64,000 bases of DNA from Armatimonadota bacterium (GTDB lineage Bacteria > Armatimonadota > Fimbriimonadia > Fimbriimonadales > Fimbriimonadaceae), in contig JAFDWX010000004.1 in NCBI GenBank assembly GCA_018268255.1, forward strand, positions 1 through 64,000, read 5' to 3'. The notes beneath the pieces were generated by a model. It saw nothing but the letters and a program-made list of their open reading frames with translations, made no database searches and was not told the DNA's origin. Both the position numbers and the translations under genes were made by a program. This document shows, piece by piece, positions 52,084-61,356 of this stretch; within the stretch, counting starts at the first letter, position 1, and the number at the start of each line of letters is the position of its first letter.

Positions 52084-54594
52084 CTAGGACCGTGCGCTGA
52101 TTCCCTTGATCTGGAGGCCAGCGTACGGGTTCGACTGCGTGAGCTTGAAACCGGTAATTCTAGCGGTGCCCAACTCAACGGCGGAAACATAGTTATTCGT
52201 CCAGTGCCGGAATGCGGTTTCCCGATCACCTCGCGCTCGGACATCCCATCCGTAGAACAGCGGCACATCTCGTGTTTTCCCATCAGCCAAGTTCAACGTG
52301 ACGGTGGCGACCTGCTCGCCATCATCCATCTTCACAGTCTGGGTTAGCGCGAGGCAAACACTCGATACAGGCTTGTCGAACACGATTTCCCGGATAGTGG
52401 GAGCTTTTGCTTGTTTTTCTTCCATCGGGCTCTGAAGGTCGAGATTGTCCAACTGCTGGAATTGCCAAACGCCCAGCTTGATTTTTTGGCCACGGTTGCC
52501 TGTCGGCGCCATCGCAAAGCCGAACTCCGCAGCCACGGGCTGCTTGGTGCCGTAGTACCACTCCATCAACACCTTTTCAGGATCGTAGCCAAGCTGTCTG
52601 GGGTCTTGAGTTCGTCCCGACCACGCGTACTCACCCATCAGCACATAGGCTCCGAACTGCTTAAATTCTCGGAGCATGTTTGCCTCACTGCTTTCATACC
52701 CGGCCCAGGTGGTCTGGAGGACTCCGCTTCCCGCATCCTTAGCCGCGTGGGCAAAGCCATAGATGTTGAGAGGCTGGTACCAGGTGCTGGCCACGGACTT
52801 GAACCCATCAGCTTTCAACAAGCCAAGGGATGTGTAAGCTCCAGGATTCATCTCATTCTTGTAGTGCCAATCGGCGATGATGCTTCCTTTGGGTACCGCA
52901 GAACGTCGTTCTGCGGCCACCGCCTTTGAAACGCCGTTTGTGGCATCGGGAGCCTCACCCGGGGCAAGCAGGACATCGCCCCAAAGCATCATTTCGACTT
53001 TGTTCTTGGCAGCGATTTGCCCCAAGAACGGCAGGTGTTGCTTCCATAAGTCGGTCAGCAAACTCTCGTCTCCCGGAAATCCGGTCATGCTGACTTCATC
53101 CAACCCAAAGTGGACGACCTTAGGTTTGAAAACACCGACAACTTCGGACCATAGCTGCTCCAATTTTCGCTGCGTCGCCGCTTTGCGCGGATCGATTGTG
53201 TACGGCTCCTTGGGGTTGAGGGCGAGGTCCAAGTTCTTGCCGTTCGCAAAGAACCACTCCATGTGCCCCATGCTCTGAATGAGGGGAGTTGGTTCGATTA
53301 AGTTGTCTTTGTATCGGGTAACGAGTTTTTCCAAATCGGACTTCGGCATCGTGAGGCCGGTTTCGGTGCCCTTCATGGAATCCCAAGAGGCTCGCTCTGC
53401 TTGCAAAACTACCTGGTTGTATCGCAAGGGGATCAATACGCGATCCATGAGGTCGGATTGGAATTGGAGCGCGCTTGGGCCGACAAACATGTGCACTCCG
53501 CGCCACCCAATGCTGGGCCAGTCTTTAATGGTTCCCATGGGCAGCGCCAAAACGCCACGGGACGGAACTGCAATCTGATTCAGCGTGGTGATTCCGTGGC
53601 GCAATCCAAGTTCGTCTTGTCCGATGACCTCGACGAGGTCGTTTTGAATGTTAATGGCATACCCCTCGGCAGGGAGCTTAATGTCCTCCACCCGGAGCCT
53701 AATTTCGCCTTTGCCTGTCCGAGGGTTATCGATATCATATTGGGTTGTGAGTTGATTGTCCAGAAGCGTGATCCACTTTTCGTGCGTCGCCACCGCTCGC
53801 TGAGGGATTGCGATGCTCGTGGTGCTCAAGCTGCTTTCCTTTGGCTGCGGGATGATCGTTTGCGATGGGTATGGCGACCGGACGATCTCTGATCGCGAAA
53901 CCAACTGCGACTTTTCTACTCGTGGTTGGGCCGAACCTGAGGGCTTCCACTGCAAGGTAATGGTGCCCGTCGCGGGCTTGTCTGAGGTCACGGGAAGCCG
54001 AAGTTGGCCGAGCCACAAAGTCTGTGGCTTTTCGTGAATGATCTCCTGACTGACGCGAGGATCGTTGAAGGCGAACTCATTCGAAGTCGAGTCTATGGAC
54101 AAGGTTCCCGCCGGCCCTTCGACGACTATGCCAGGCTGGCCATCACCTTTGAATCGTGGGTACGTTCGTCCCGGAGCCCCACCAGGAAATGGTGCCCAAG
54201 CCTCTGAATTGGGCTTCAAAACGGTCTTGTTTGGTGCAAATAACGGTCCCCAGACATAGCCAAGGCTATTCTCGACGTTGACTGTCTCGCTGCCTCGCCA
54301 TCCAAACTCGTATTGGATGGTCAGTTTCTCCCCTTTGAGAACGTACGTCAGTTTGGCCCGGACTCCCGAAGGTTCGTCCACAGTGACGGTGATCGTGCCG
54401 TCTGCCGATTTACTCACGCTCTGAGCGTTGTAGTTTGTGCTGTAAAGACCCTTTTCCCAATCGCCCCGATAGTATTGGAACATCGATCCTTTCACCAACG
54501 GATAGCCGTTCTGAATCCAGGAAAGCCCTCTTCTCGGGACGTAGTTGATCGACGATTGCGAATCAAGTTGGGCAACGAGAATTGCGGTCAGCAT
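52084..54594 (-). CDS. GH20-like beta-N-acetylhexosaminidase family protein
   Basis: An 836-residue glycosidase. A beta-sandwich N terminus is followed by a GH20b-like domain (EGYAINIQNDLVEVIGQ) and then the barrel with VHFGLDEV, where the Asp-Glu pair is the substrate-assisted catalytic site of GH20 (normally HxGGDE). A C-terminal beta domain follows. The usual Gly-Gly before the DE pair is Gly-Leu. The N terminus is short (MLTAILVAQ) and barely serves as a signal peptide. It is the last gene of the ridA-to-GH20 run, 21 nt after the SDR, but also has TACAAT 5 nt before the ATG. Confidence 0.8.
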   Translation of the reverse strand: MLTAILVAQLDSQSSINYVPRRGLSWIQNGYPLVKGSMFQYYRGDWEKGLYSTNYNAQSVSKSADGTITVTVDEPSGVRAKLTYVLKGEKLTIQYEFGWRGSETVNVENSLGYVWGPLFAPNKTVLKPNSEAWAPFPGGAPGRTYPRFKGDGQPGIVVEGPAGTLSIDSTSNEFAFNDPRVSQEIIHEKPQTLWLGQLRLPVTSDKPATGTITLQWKPSGSAQPRVEKSQLVSRSEIVRSPYPSQTIIPQPKESSLSTTSIAIPQRAVATHEKWITLLDNQLTTQYDIDNPRTGKGEIRLRVEDIKLPAEGYAINIQNDLVEVIGQDELGLRHGITTLNQIAVPSRGVLALPMGTIKDWPSIGWRGVHMFVGPSALQFQSDLMDRVLIPLRYNQVVLQAERASWDSMKGTETGLTMPKSDLEKLVTRYKDNLIEPTPLIQSMGHMEWFFANGKNLDLALNPKEPYTIDPRKAATQRKLEQLWSEVVGVFKPKVVHFGLDEVSMTGFPGDESLLTDLWKQHLPFLGQIAAKNKVEMMLWGDVLLAPGEAPDATNGVSKAVAAERRSAVPKGSIIADWHYKNEMNPGAYTSLGLLKADGFKSVASTWYQPLNIYGFAHAAKDAGSGVLQTTWAGYESSEANMLREFKQFGAYVLMGEYAWSGRTQDPRQLGYDPEKVLMEWYYGTKQPVAAEFGFAMAPTGNRGQKIKLGVWQFQQLDNLDLQSPMEEKQAKAPTIREIVFDKPVSSVCLALTQTVKMDDGEQVATVTLNLADGKTRDVPLFYGWDVRARGDRETAFRHWTNNYVSAVELGTARITGFKLTQSNPYAGLQIKGISARS

Positions 54595-54599
54595 GCCCT

Positions 54600-54605
54600 A
54601 TTGTA
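54600..54605 (-). promoter_or_regulatory. Putative leaderless -10 (TACAAT) of the GH20-like gene
   Basis: TACAAT on the minus strand, 5 nt before the ATG at 54594. It would allow independent transcription of a gene that otherwise closes a long operon. Confidence 0.35.
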
Positions 54606-54615
54606 GCTGGTGAAC

Positions 54616-55335
54616 CTAGAGGAGTCCCTTAGGAGGCATTACGACTATCTCGTCAATATTCCGATCTTGCGGCAGATTGATCAAATCTCTTAACGTCTCG
54701 GCAATGGCGATTGCGGGCAGCATGTCCTCCACGGCTGGCTTCCACCCGGCACCATCCCAAATAGGCGTATCCGTCGCTCCGGGACACACACTGGTGACGC
54801 GTATTCCCTGTTTCCTGTAACTGGCTGCCAACGACTGTGAGAAGGCGCGTGCGCCTGCTTTGCTCGCCGAATAGGATTCCCCGCCTGGAAACCCACCCAT
54901 CGCCGCGATGCTTAAGACGTTGAGCACTTGCCCGCCACCCTGTTCCAACATCATGTTGATTACCGCGTGGGTCGCATAGAGTGTGCCCAGCAGATTCGCT
55001 TCGATCTGCTGCGTCACGCTCAAAATCGACTGAGTATGAAAGGGACTCATGTCCGCTACTCCGGCGTTGTTGATGAGAACGATGGGGTCTGTCCCCAGTT
55101 CCCTAACTGCATCGTTCAGCTTCTGGCAATCCGGGTAGCTGGTCACGTCGCACGGTACGGGAACTGCGCCAGACGCTCCAAGGTGCAGGCATTCTGCCGC
55201 CAAGTCGTGGATTGCCTTCTCTCGTCGGGCAGCGAGCACAAAACTGTGCCCATCGGCAGCAAGCAATCGGGCGGTGGCCTGTCCGATACCGCTGCTGGCC
55301 CCAGTGATAATGATCCTTCGCGCGGAGATTGCCAT
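54616..55335 (-). CDS. Short-chain dehydrogenase/reductase beside PTPS
   Basis: A 239-residue SDR: TGASSGIG (residues 11-18), NNAG, and the catalytic triad Ser...Tyr...Lys in SIAAMGGFPGGESYSASKAG. It starts 6 nt after the double PTPS, behind AAGGGGAG. Sepiapterin reductase, the enzyme after PTPS in tetrahydrobiopterin synthesis, is also an SDR, so this could be a pterin reductase. The sequence alone does not prove that; a general sugar or lipid reductase is possible. Confidence 0.88.
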   Translation of the reverse strand: MAISARRIIITGASSGIGQATARLLAADGHSFVLAARREKAIHDLAAECLHLGASGAVPVPCDVTSYPDCQKLNDAVRELGTDPIVLINNAGVADMSPFHTQSILSVTQQIEANLLGTLYATHAVINMMLEQGGGQVLNVLSIAAMGGFPGGESYSASKAGARAFSQSLAASYRKQGIRVTSVCPGATDTPIWDGAGWKPAVEDMLPAIAIAETLRDLINLPQDRNIDEIVVMPPKGLL

Positions 55336-55341
55336 CTCCCC

Positions 55342-56184
55342 TTATTCTGCGGAAACCTCGAAAATATTGCGCGCAGTCTCGTGTAACCGCACACGCTCGA
55401 GCTTTACCGGCAGATGCTCGCGCAGCTTTGAAAAGATCGTTTGTGCCACGACTTCGCTGGTGGGATTCTTGTCGACAAACTCTGGAACGTCAACGCTGAG
55501 ATTCTTGTGATCATATCGATCGATGATGCGCTCGTTAACGATCCGATCCATCTCGTTGATGTCCACGATCATCCCAGTAGCGTGATCGGGCAATCCGCCC
55601 ACAGTCACCTCAAGCATGTAGTTATGCCCGTGCCCGGCAACGTTGTTGCATTTGCCAAAGAGCTCGAGGTTGCTCTGTTGGGAAAGGCTTGGCACATGGA
55701 GCCGATGGGAGGCGGCAAATTCATAAACTCGCGTAATCGTCACGTAATTTTCCTTCATGGATGCGTCCCACTCGCCGTACAGGAGAGGCGTTTCCTCAAG
55801 CTTCAGGGCTACCAACTGGGTCGCAGGGTGCATCCCTATTAAGTGAGTACGGAGATACAGCAAGAGGTTCTCCACACTAGGACTTTGGTCTCGGAATGCT
55901 TCGATCTCGTCGTTGATGCTCTTCTGGTCGAATTGGCGCTTCACCCGGTCTCTCAAGACATCGTCGATAATTTTGATATTGACGACCATGCCGGTCTCAG
56001 AATCCACCAACCCTTCAACTGAAACATCCAAAACGTAGTTGTGGCCGTGGTTAAACGGCGAAGACCAAGGACCGAAGAGGGTCTTGTTCTCGGCCTCGCT
56101 CTTGCTGTTCAACCAATATCGGTGGCCGCTACTGAAAGTGATGCGGCGCGTCATGCGGACCGTGAAGGAATGGAGGTCGGGCAT
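55342..56184 (-). CDS. Tandem-fused 6-pyruvoyl-tetrahydropterin synthase/QueD protein
   Basis: A 280-residue protein holding two PTPS/QueD domains (about residues 8-140 and 146-280). Domain 2 is complete: zinc ligands H160, H185 and H187; catalytic C179 (FGKCNN), H226 (YDHKN) and E269 (LHET). Domain 1 keeps the zinc ligands H21, H46 and H48 and E131, but the catalytic Cys is Trp40 and the His is Gln87. The family normally has single domains of about 120-150 residues. Substrate would be dihydroneopterin triphosphate, giving a biopterin precursor or preQ0 precursor. It lies 5 nt after the transporter operon and 6 nt before an SDR. Confidence 0.9.
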   Translation of the reverse strand: MPDLHSFTVRMTRRITFSSGHRYWLNSKSEAENKTLFGPWSSPFNHGHNYVLDVSVEGLVDSETGMVVNIKIIDDVLRDRVKRQFDQKSINDEIEAFRDQSPSVENLLLYLRTHLIGMHPATQLVALKLEETPLLYGEWDASMKENYVTITRVYEFAASHRLHVPSLSQQSNLELFGKCNNVAGHGHNYMLEVTVGGLPDHATGMIVDINEMDRIVNERIIDRYDHKNLSVDVPEFVDKNPTSEVVAQTIFSKLREHLPVKLERVRLHETARNIFEVSAE

Positions 56185-56189
56185 AGTGT

Positions 56190-57053
56190 CTACTTGTTAC
56201 TACGGAGTGGCCGCCCAAGATCCATAGGCGCAGAGGTGCCCTTACCCACGATGATTAGCACCACCAGCGCGAGAACATAGGGCAAGGCGAGGAAGAACTG
56301 GTAAGGCACGATTGGCTGGCGTACCTGGAAATAGAAGCGCAGAAACTCGGCGAATCCGACGAGTAGGCATGCTCCCAATACGCCAAACGGTTTCCACCGG
56401 CCAAAAGAGACCATCGCCAGTGCCACAAAACCCCTCCCAGCAGTCATCTCCTGCACAAAGGTGCCGCCGATGCTCAGGGCAAGATGCGCACCTGCCAGAG
56501 CAGCCAAACTCGCTCCGATTCCCGAAGCCTGCCAGCGAAGTTTGGCCACGGAAAATCCTGCGCTCTCCACCGAGTCCGGATACTCGCCCGCAGCCCGGAT
56601 AGCCAACCCCCACGCTGTTCGATGCAGAGCAAACCAAATCACGGGAGCCATAACGACCATAAAGAAAACAAGCGCATCCAACCCACCGAAGCGAGCAAAT
56701 GTCGGAATCGTGATGAGCCTTCCCGCGTCGCCGTACCTCTGCTGAAAGAGTGTGCTGGTAATGCCGATCGCAGCAAGATTGATTCCTGTTCCTACCACTA
56801 CCTGATCCTGCCGCGCGTGGATGGTGAGCAAGTTTTGAATAATCCAAAGCGGCACGACGCTCAAGACACCCAATAGAAGCCCCAGTGCTGGATTTCCCGT
56901 GATCTCAGCCCCTAACGCGCCGAAATAGGCAGCTGTGAGCATCATGCCCTCCAGGCCTATGTTCAACTGACCTGCTTTCTGATTGACAGTCTCACCCAAC
57001 GCGGCCAGGCCGGTTGGCGTTGAAAAGAACAAGACTTGAATGAACCAACTCAA
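56190..57053 (-). CDS. Nucleoside-type ABC transporter permease 2
   Basis: A 287-residue membrane protein of the BPD_transp_2 (NupQ/YufQ) family with about eight hydrophobic segments. The start GETVNQKAGQLNIGLEGMML and AGAHLALSIGGTFVQEMTAGRGF are family marks. It partners the permease encoded before it; ATGA overlap. Confidence 0.92.
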   Translation of the reverse strand: MSWFIQVLFFSTPTGLAALGETVNQKAGQLNIGLEGMMLTAAYFGALGAEITGNPALGLLLGVLSVVPLWIIQNLLTIHARQDQVVVGTGINLAAIGITSTLFQQRYGDAGRLITIPTFARFGGLDALVFFMVVMAPVIWFALHRTAWGLAIRAAGEYPDSVESAGFSVAKLRWQASGIGASLAALAGAHLALSIGGTFVQEMTAGRGFVALAMVSFGRWKPFGVLGACLLVGFAEFLRFYFQVRQPIVPYQFFLALPYVLALVVLIIVGKGTSAPMDLGRPLRSNK

Positions 57054-58075
57054 GATTCTGCTCCCACAAACTGTGCTCTTCGGGAGCGAAGGTAGTTAAA
57101 GCCCAAGTAGGCGAGAACCGCCATCCCTTGCATGGCGAAAATGATCGACTTTCCCCCAGCGCTGGATCGCGAGAGGTAGTCCGTACCGGCAAGCAGCGCC
57201 CCAAAATACAGTGAGCTCCCGATTACTCCAATCGGATGCAAACCTCCCAGAAGCGCCACGGGTATCGCCAGAAATCCCCAGTTTTCCGCAAAGCTCGGGC
57301 TCAGATATCCCACAAGAGCAGAGTACTGGACCGCACCTGCCAATCCGCACAACCCTCCCGAGAGCATCATCGATTGGAGTTGGACTCGCTCAGCAGGGAT
57401 CAAGTTGGCTCGCGCAACCCGTGGGTTTTCGCCTACCACCCGTAACTTGAAACCTGGAACGGTGCGGTAAAGAAAAAACCAAACGGCAACTGCGACCAAG
57501 ATCGCAACCATCATCCCAGAGTGAAAATCCGTTTGCAGATCGAATTTCGCTAACATCGCGAGTTCAGGGAGTCGGTCGGACTGCGGATTTTGGTGCTTGG
57601 ATTCCTGGAGCGGCCCGGTAACCAGGTAGTCCAAAAGGTACACCGCAATTACGTTCATCAGGATGGTGCTGATCACAACTTGAACTCCGCGTCGAACGTA
57701 AAGCCATCCGGCCAGCCATCCGTATGCTCCTCCACCGATAACTCCGGAAATGAGGATTCCGATGCTAAGGGCTTGCGGGGGCATCGCCGGAAACAGCTTG
57801 AACAACGAAGCAGCGGCCATTCCACCGCATAAATACTGCCCTTCCCCTCCGATGTTGTACATCCCCGCCCGCCAAGCCACGACCATGCCGCAACCCGCCA
57901 GGAGAAGCGGCGTCATCTGCACCATGGTCCGGGCAAATCCGGCACGGGAACCGAAAGCGCCTTCACCAATCTTCTGGACGGATTCCACCACAGGAAACCC
58001 GAAGACCGCCAAAGTAAGACACAAGAATCCGATCAGAGCGCAAAGTAGACCAAATCGAACGCCAGCCTCTCTCAA
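57050..58075 (-). CDS. Nucleoside-type ABC transporter permease 1
   Basis: A 341-residue membrane protein of the same family (NupP/YufP type), with LLAGCGMVVAWRAGMYNIGGEGQ and the long hydrophobic helices. The start overlaps the ATPase stop by 4 nt. Together with the second permease it should form the channel of a purine nucleoside or related importer. Confidence 0.92.
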   Translation of the reverse strand: MREAGVRFGLLCALIGFLCLTLAVFGFPVVESVQKIGEGAFGSRAGFARTMVQMTPLLLAGCGMVVAWRAGMYNIGGEGQYLCGGMAAASLFKLFPAMPPQALSIGILISGVIGGGAYGWLAGWLYVRRGVQVVISTILMNVIAVYLLDYLVTGPLQESKHQNPQSDRLPELAMLAKFDLQTDFHSGMMVAILVAVAVWFFLYRTVPGFKLRVVGENPRVARANLIPAERVQLQSMMLSGGLCGLAGAVQYSALVGYLSPSFAENWGFLAIPVALLGGLHPIGVIGSSLYFGALLAGTDYLSRSSAGGKSIIFAMQGMAVLAYLGFNYLRSRRAQFVGAES

Positions 58076-59505
58076 TCGGTTGCTCCCAGAAGCGTCTCTG
58101 CGGCACCACTACCCACCCTTCCGCGAGACATGAACTGAGTTCGGTGGGCCAGTTCGGCGAGTTCGTCCAGATCCGTCGAGAAGAGGGCGACTGCACATCC
58201 ATTCGACGCAGCTTTCCGTATCTGGGAGTGCACGAATTCCGTGGCTTTGAAATCCAGACCTCGTGTCGGGTTGACCGCAACCAAGAAGTTGGGCTTTCGA
58301 TCCAGATTTCGACTCACCACGATCTTCTGCTGATTGCCGCCGCTTAAGCTCATGGCGGGATCACTAGGATCGCCAACCTTGATCTGGAACCGTTGAATCA
58401 ACTCCGTTGCCCAGTCTCGAACGAGGCCGTATCTCAAAAAGCCGAACCGTGTGAATTCTGGCCGGTCCAGGCCACCTAAGAGCAGATTCGAGACGATCGG
58501 CATGCGGAGTGCCAGCCCATCCACCTGCCGATCTTGGGGGATGTATGCAGCAGGGGGAGCGGAAAGTGTGCCCCTAGACGGCTTTCGGATTCCCGCAAGC
58601 ACCTCCGCCAGTTCGACTTGACCATTCCCGTCCACCCCACCGATTCCCAAAATTTCCCCTGAGCGAATCTCCAGGCTGGCATCGCGCACCGCATCTTCGC
58701 CGCGATCCCCCTTTGCCCAAAGACCCCTCACTGCCACGCGAATCTCGCCTGAAGACACAGCAGGAACCATGATCGTGCTTGGAAGCTCACCGATCATCCA
58801 CTCTGCGAGCTGTTGCGAATTGGTTTCGGCGATGAGGCAGGTGGCAACCTTCTGTCCCTGGCGCAGAACCGTGACGCGGTCGGCGATCGCCACCACCTCG
58901 GAAAGTTTGTGCGCAATGAGAATAATCGTTCGGCCCTGGTCGCGCAAAGTTCTCAAAACACGAAAAAGATCTTCGACTTCATGCTGGCCCAGAACCGCTG
59001 TTGGCTCATCCAGAATGATGATCTGGGGATCGAGAGCAAGGACTTTGAGAATCTCAAGCCTTTGCTGTACTCCGACAGGAAGATCGCCAGTGCGAGTCTC
59101 CATGTCGATGGGCCACTTGAGTTCGTCAGCGAGCTGCCTGCCTCTTTCCGCAAGCGTTTCCGTCGAGATGAACTTCCCCAGAGATTCCACTTTTGCCAAC
59201 GCCAGGTTTTCTGCCACCGAAAACGCAGGAGCCAGCATGAAATGCTGATGAACCATGCCGATACCTTGGCGTCGGCTGTCTGCAGGAGACTCAAACTGCT
59301 GCTCGCGCCCATTTAGCAGGAGTGATCCGCAGTCCAGACGAGTTGAACCTGACAAAATCGACATCAGGGTCGACTTGCCCGCACCGTTCTCACCCAGCAC
59401 AGCATGGATTTCACCTGGGAGAAACTCCGCCGAAACGTCCGTTAGAGCATGAACCGCTCCGAACGACTTGGAAATTCCCCGAGCGGCGAATACCTCAGAA
59501 TTCAT
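58072..59505 (-). CDS. Nucleoside-type ABC transporter ATPase, two domains
   Basis: A 477-residue double ATPase (NupO/YufO-type). Domain 1 has Walker A GENGAGKST and Walker B IIILDEPTAVL; its signature is LPVGVQQRLEI instead of LSGGQ. Domain 2 has the degenerate Walker A GVDGNGQVEL and the canonical LSGGNQQKI signature, as usual in this family. ATG 59505 is used (the longer frame begins TTG); it overlaps the binding protein by 11 nt. Confidence 0.93.
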   Translation of the reverse strand: MNSEVFAARGISKSFGAVHALTDVSAEFLPGEIHAVLGENGAGKSTLMSILSGSTRLDCGSLLLNGREQQFESPADSRRQGIGMVHQHFMLAPAFSVAENLALAKVESLGKFISTETLAERGRQLADELKWPIDMETRTGDLPVGVQQRLEILKVLALDPQIIILDEPTAVLGQHEVEDLFRVLRTLRDQGRTIILIAHKLSEVVAIADRVTVLRQGQKVATCLIAETNSQQLAEWMIGELPSTIMVPAVSSGEIRVAVRGLWAKGDRGEDAVRDASLEIRSGEILGIGGVDGNGQVELAEVLAGIRKPSRGTLSAPPAAYIPQDRQVDGLALRMPIVSNLLLGGLDRPEFTRFGFLRYGLVRDWATELIQRFQIKVGDPSDPAMSLSGGNQQKIVVSRNLDRKPNFLVAVNPTRGLDFKATEFVHSQIRKAASNGCAVALFSTDLDELAELAHRTQFMSRGRVGSGAAETLLGATD

Positions 59506-60511
59506 CCTTGGGGACAACCAATTCGCCCGAGACGATTTTTTTCTTAGCTTCTTCGATTGCAGAAATCAGATCGGCTGGTATCTGATCCTTGAACTTGGGG
59601 CTGACGACAAAGTCGATCGCGCCCTTATCCATTCCCACAAGCCGTACGCCGCCCTGGTACTTCCCTTCTTTAACTTCGCGAGCGACCTCCACAAATGCTG
59701 GCTTCGCGATAATGACCGCGCTGGCGACCACGGCCCCGCTTGAGTCATCGTTCTGGTCGGCATTTGAACCGATTGCATGGACGCCCTTCTCCTTGCAGGC
59801 TCCAAAAACTGCTTGGGCACCTTCGTTCGCCTGGTGAATGATGAAATCTGCTCCGGCGTCGATTGCTTGAAGCGTGGCCTGTTTGACTGCCACAACGTCT
59901 TTTGGATCGGTGATGATCACCGTCTTCACGTCGATGTCCGGTCGGGCGGCTTTTGCCCCGGCCTCAAAACCCTTGAATGTTGACATGATGGACGGAACGT
60001 TAATGCCGATCATCGCGACCTTTCCGGTCTTCGACATTTTGCCAGCCATCATCCCGGCGAGGTAAAAGCCTTGTTCGAGATAGAACCGGAAGGTGCCAGC
60101 GTTCTTGGAAGTCTTTCCACCAGAACTGCTGATGTAGACCGTATTGGGAAACTGACCCGCATACTTGACACCGGGTTCATTGTATTCGTAGCCGTGGCCA
60201 AAGACCAGTGTGTAGCCGTCCTGCCCGTAGGTCCGCATCGCGTCCTCGATCTTCGAACCGGTGGCCTCTGCGTTAGCGACTTTGGCTCCAAGTTCAGACT
60301 CGATCGCCTTTAGGCCCTCGTAAGCCATCGCGTTCCAGCCCGCATCGCTCACCCTGCCGGGAGTGATCAAAGCAACTTTGAATTCCTTTGATGCCGGGCT
60401 ATTTTGCTGCCCCGATTCCGAAGAATTGCCCTGAGCAGCCTCTCGCCCGCCAGAACACCCGGAAGCCACTAGGGCAAAACCGATTCCCATTAACGCCAAC
60501 AGCTTGTTCAT
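59495..60511 (-). CDS. BMP-family basic membrane lipoprotein (nucleoside binding)
   Basis: A 338-residue binding lipoprotein with lipobox VASGC, then a Ser/Gly/Asn linker and the BMP (PnrA-like) fold (VALITPGRVSDAGWN, GHGYEYNEPG, GADFIIHQANEGAQAVF). PnrA-type proteins bind purine nucleosides. The start has AAGG 8 nt upstream. It is the first gene of the transporter operon and follows the upstream lipoprotein by 32 nt. Confidence 0.93.
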   Translation of the reverse strand: MNKLLALMGIGFALVASGCSGGREAAQGNSSESGQQNSPASKEFKVALITPGRVSDAGWNAMAYEGLKAIESELGAKVANAEATGSKIEDAMRTYGQDGYTLVFGHGYEYNEPGVKYAGQFPNTVYISSSGGKTSKNAGTFRFYLEQGFYLAGMMAGKMSKTGKVAMIGINVPSIMSTFKGFEAGAKAARPDIDVKTVIITDPKDVVAVKQATLQAIDAGADFIIHQANEGAQAVFGACKEKGVHAIGSNADQNDDSSGAVVASAVIIAKPAFVEVAREVKEGKYQGGVRLVGMDKGAIDFVVSPKFKDQIPADLISAIEEAKKKIVSGELVVPKDEF

Positions 60512-60543
60512 ATCGCTTACCTTGCTACGTGATTTTGCCTAAA

Positions 60544-61356
60544 TCAGTCGGCGATTGGCGCGGAAGGAATCGTAATCGTTGTTTCGTGCGCCACAAACGC
60601 CGGAATGGGCGTCCCTACTGGGGCATAGACTTGATGGGCAGTGAGCATTCGGCCGAGCTTATCCAGAACGGAGTCTGCAACGTTGGAAACCGTCGTGAGG
60701 GACATCAGCTCCTGGCTGCCGATCCGATCGAATCGTCCGCTGGCCACCTTTTCTCCCAGGGAGGTGATGGGGTCCTTCCCCTTGTTCTGCGCCTTGCCCT
60801 GGATTGGCAGTGTCCCGAGAGCTTGTCGAACTTTTGGATCGTCCAAAGCGGCAAGCCCGTTGTCCGAAAGGTTTTGGAGAGCCGATCGCTGCTCTTCACT
60901 CAAGGGTGCACTCAGTTGGAGCGACAGCGGAGCAACGTGGGTGTTTTCACTCTTGAACTCGTATTGCCTTTCCGCGGTTTTGAGATCGACTTCGACCCCC
61001 GATTGCGCCAAGACCTTCGTGACTTTGATCGCCAGCCGAGCAGGCTGATTCACGATGGCAGACTCAACCCGCCCTCGGCGAGACCAAACCACCTCCCCCT
61101 CAGCGATTGACCCAGCCGGAATGACGATCGAACCGTCGGAACCCTTCACATCGGCCGAGAGAGCCATTTTGAACTTGGTGCCTTCCGCGGATTTTCCCGA
61201 TTCGAGCGGCTCCAGCAAGACTAGGTTAACTGGCGCGCCAGCTTCGAGCCGTGCCATCTTGGGCTTCGGCGTCTCCACTTCGGCAGCCCGCTCTTGGTTG
61301 CTGCCACAACCGGCAACCGCGACCGCCACCATGACCACGAACAAGATTTTTCTCAT
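60544..61356 (-). CDS. Predicted lipoprotein, unknown function
   Basis: A 270-residue lipoprotein with lipobox AVAGC behind a short signal (MRKILFVVMVAVAV). The mature domain has a beta-rich front half (PLESGKSAEGTKFKMALSADV, SIVIPAGSIAEGEVVW) of the kind seen in envelope or type IV secretion-like proteins, then a helical and basic linker. ATG 61356 overlaps the acylphosphatase stop (ATGA). I cannot name the family. Confidence 0.75.
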   Translation of the reverse strand: MRKILFVVMVAVAVAGCGSNQERAAEVETPKPKMARLEAGAPVNLVLLEPLESGKSAEGTKFKMALSADVKGSDGSIVIPAGSIAEGEVVWSRRGRVESAIVNQPARLAIKVTKVLAQSGVEVDLKTAERQYEFKSENTHVAPLSLQLSAPLSEEQRSALQNLSDNGLAALDDPKVRQALGTLPIQGKAQNKGKDPITSLGEKVASGRFDRIGSQELMSLTTVSNVADSVLDKLGRMLTAHQVYAPVGTPIPAFVAHETTITIPSAPIAD

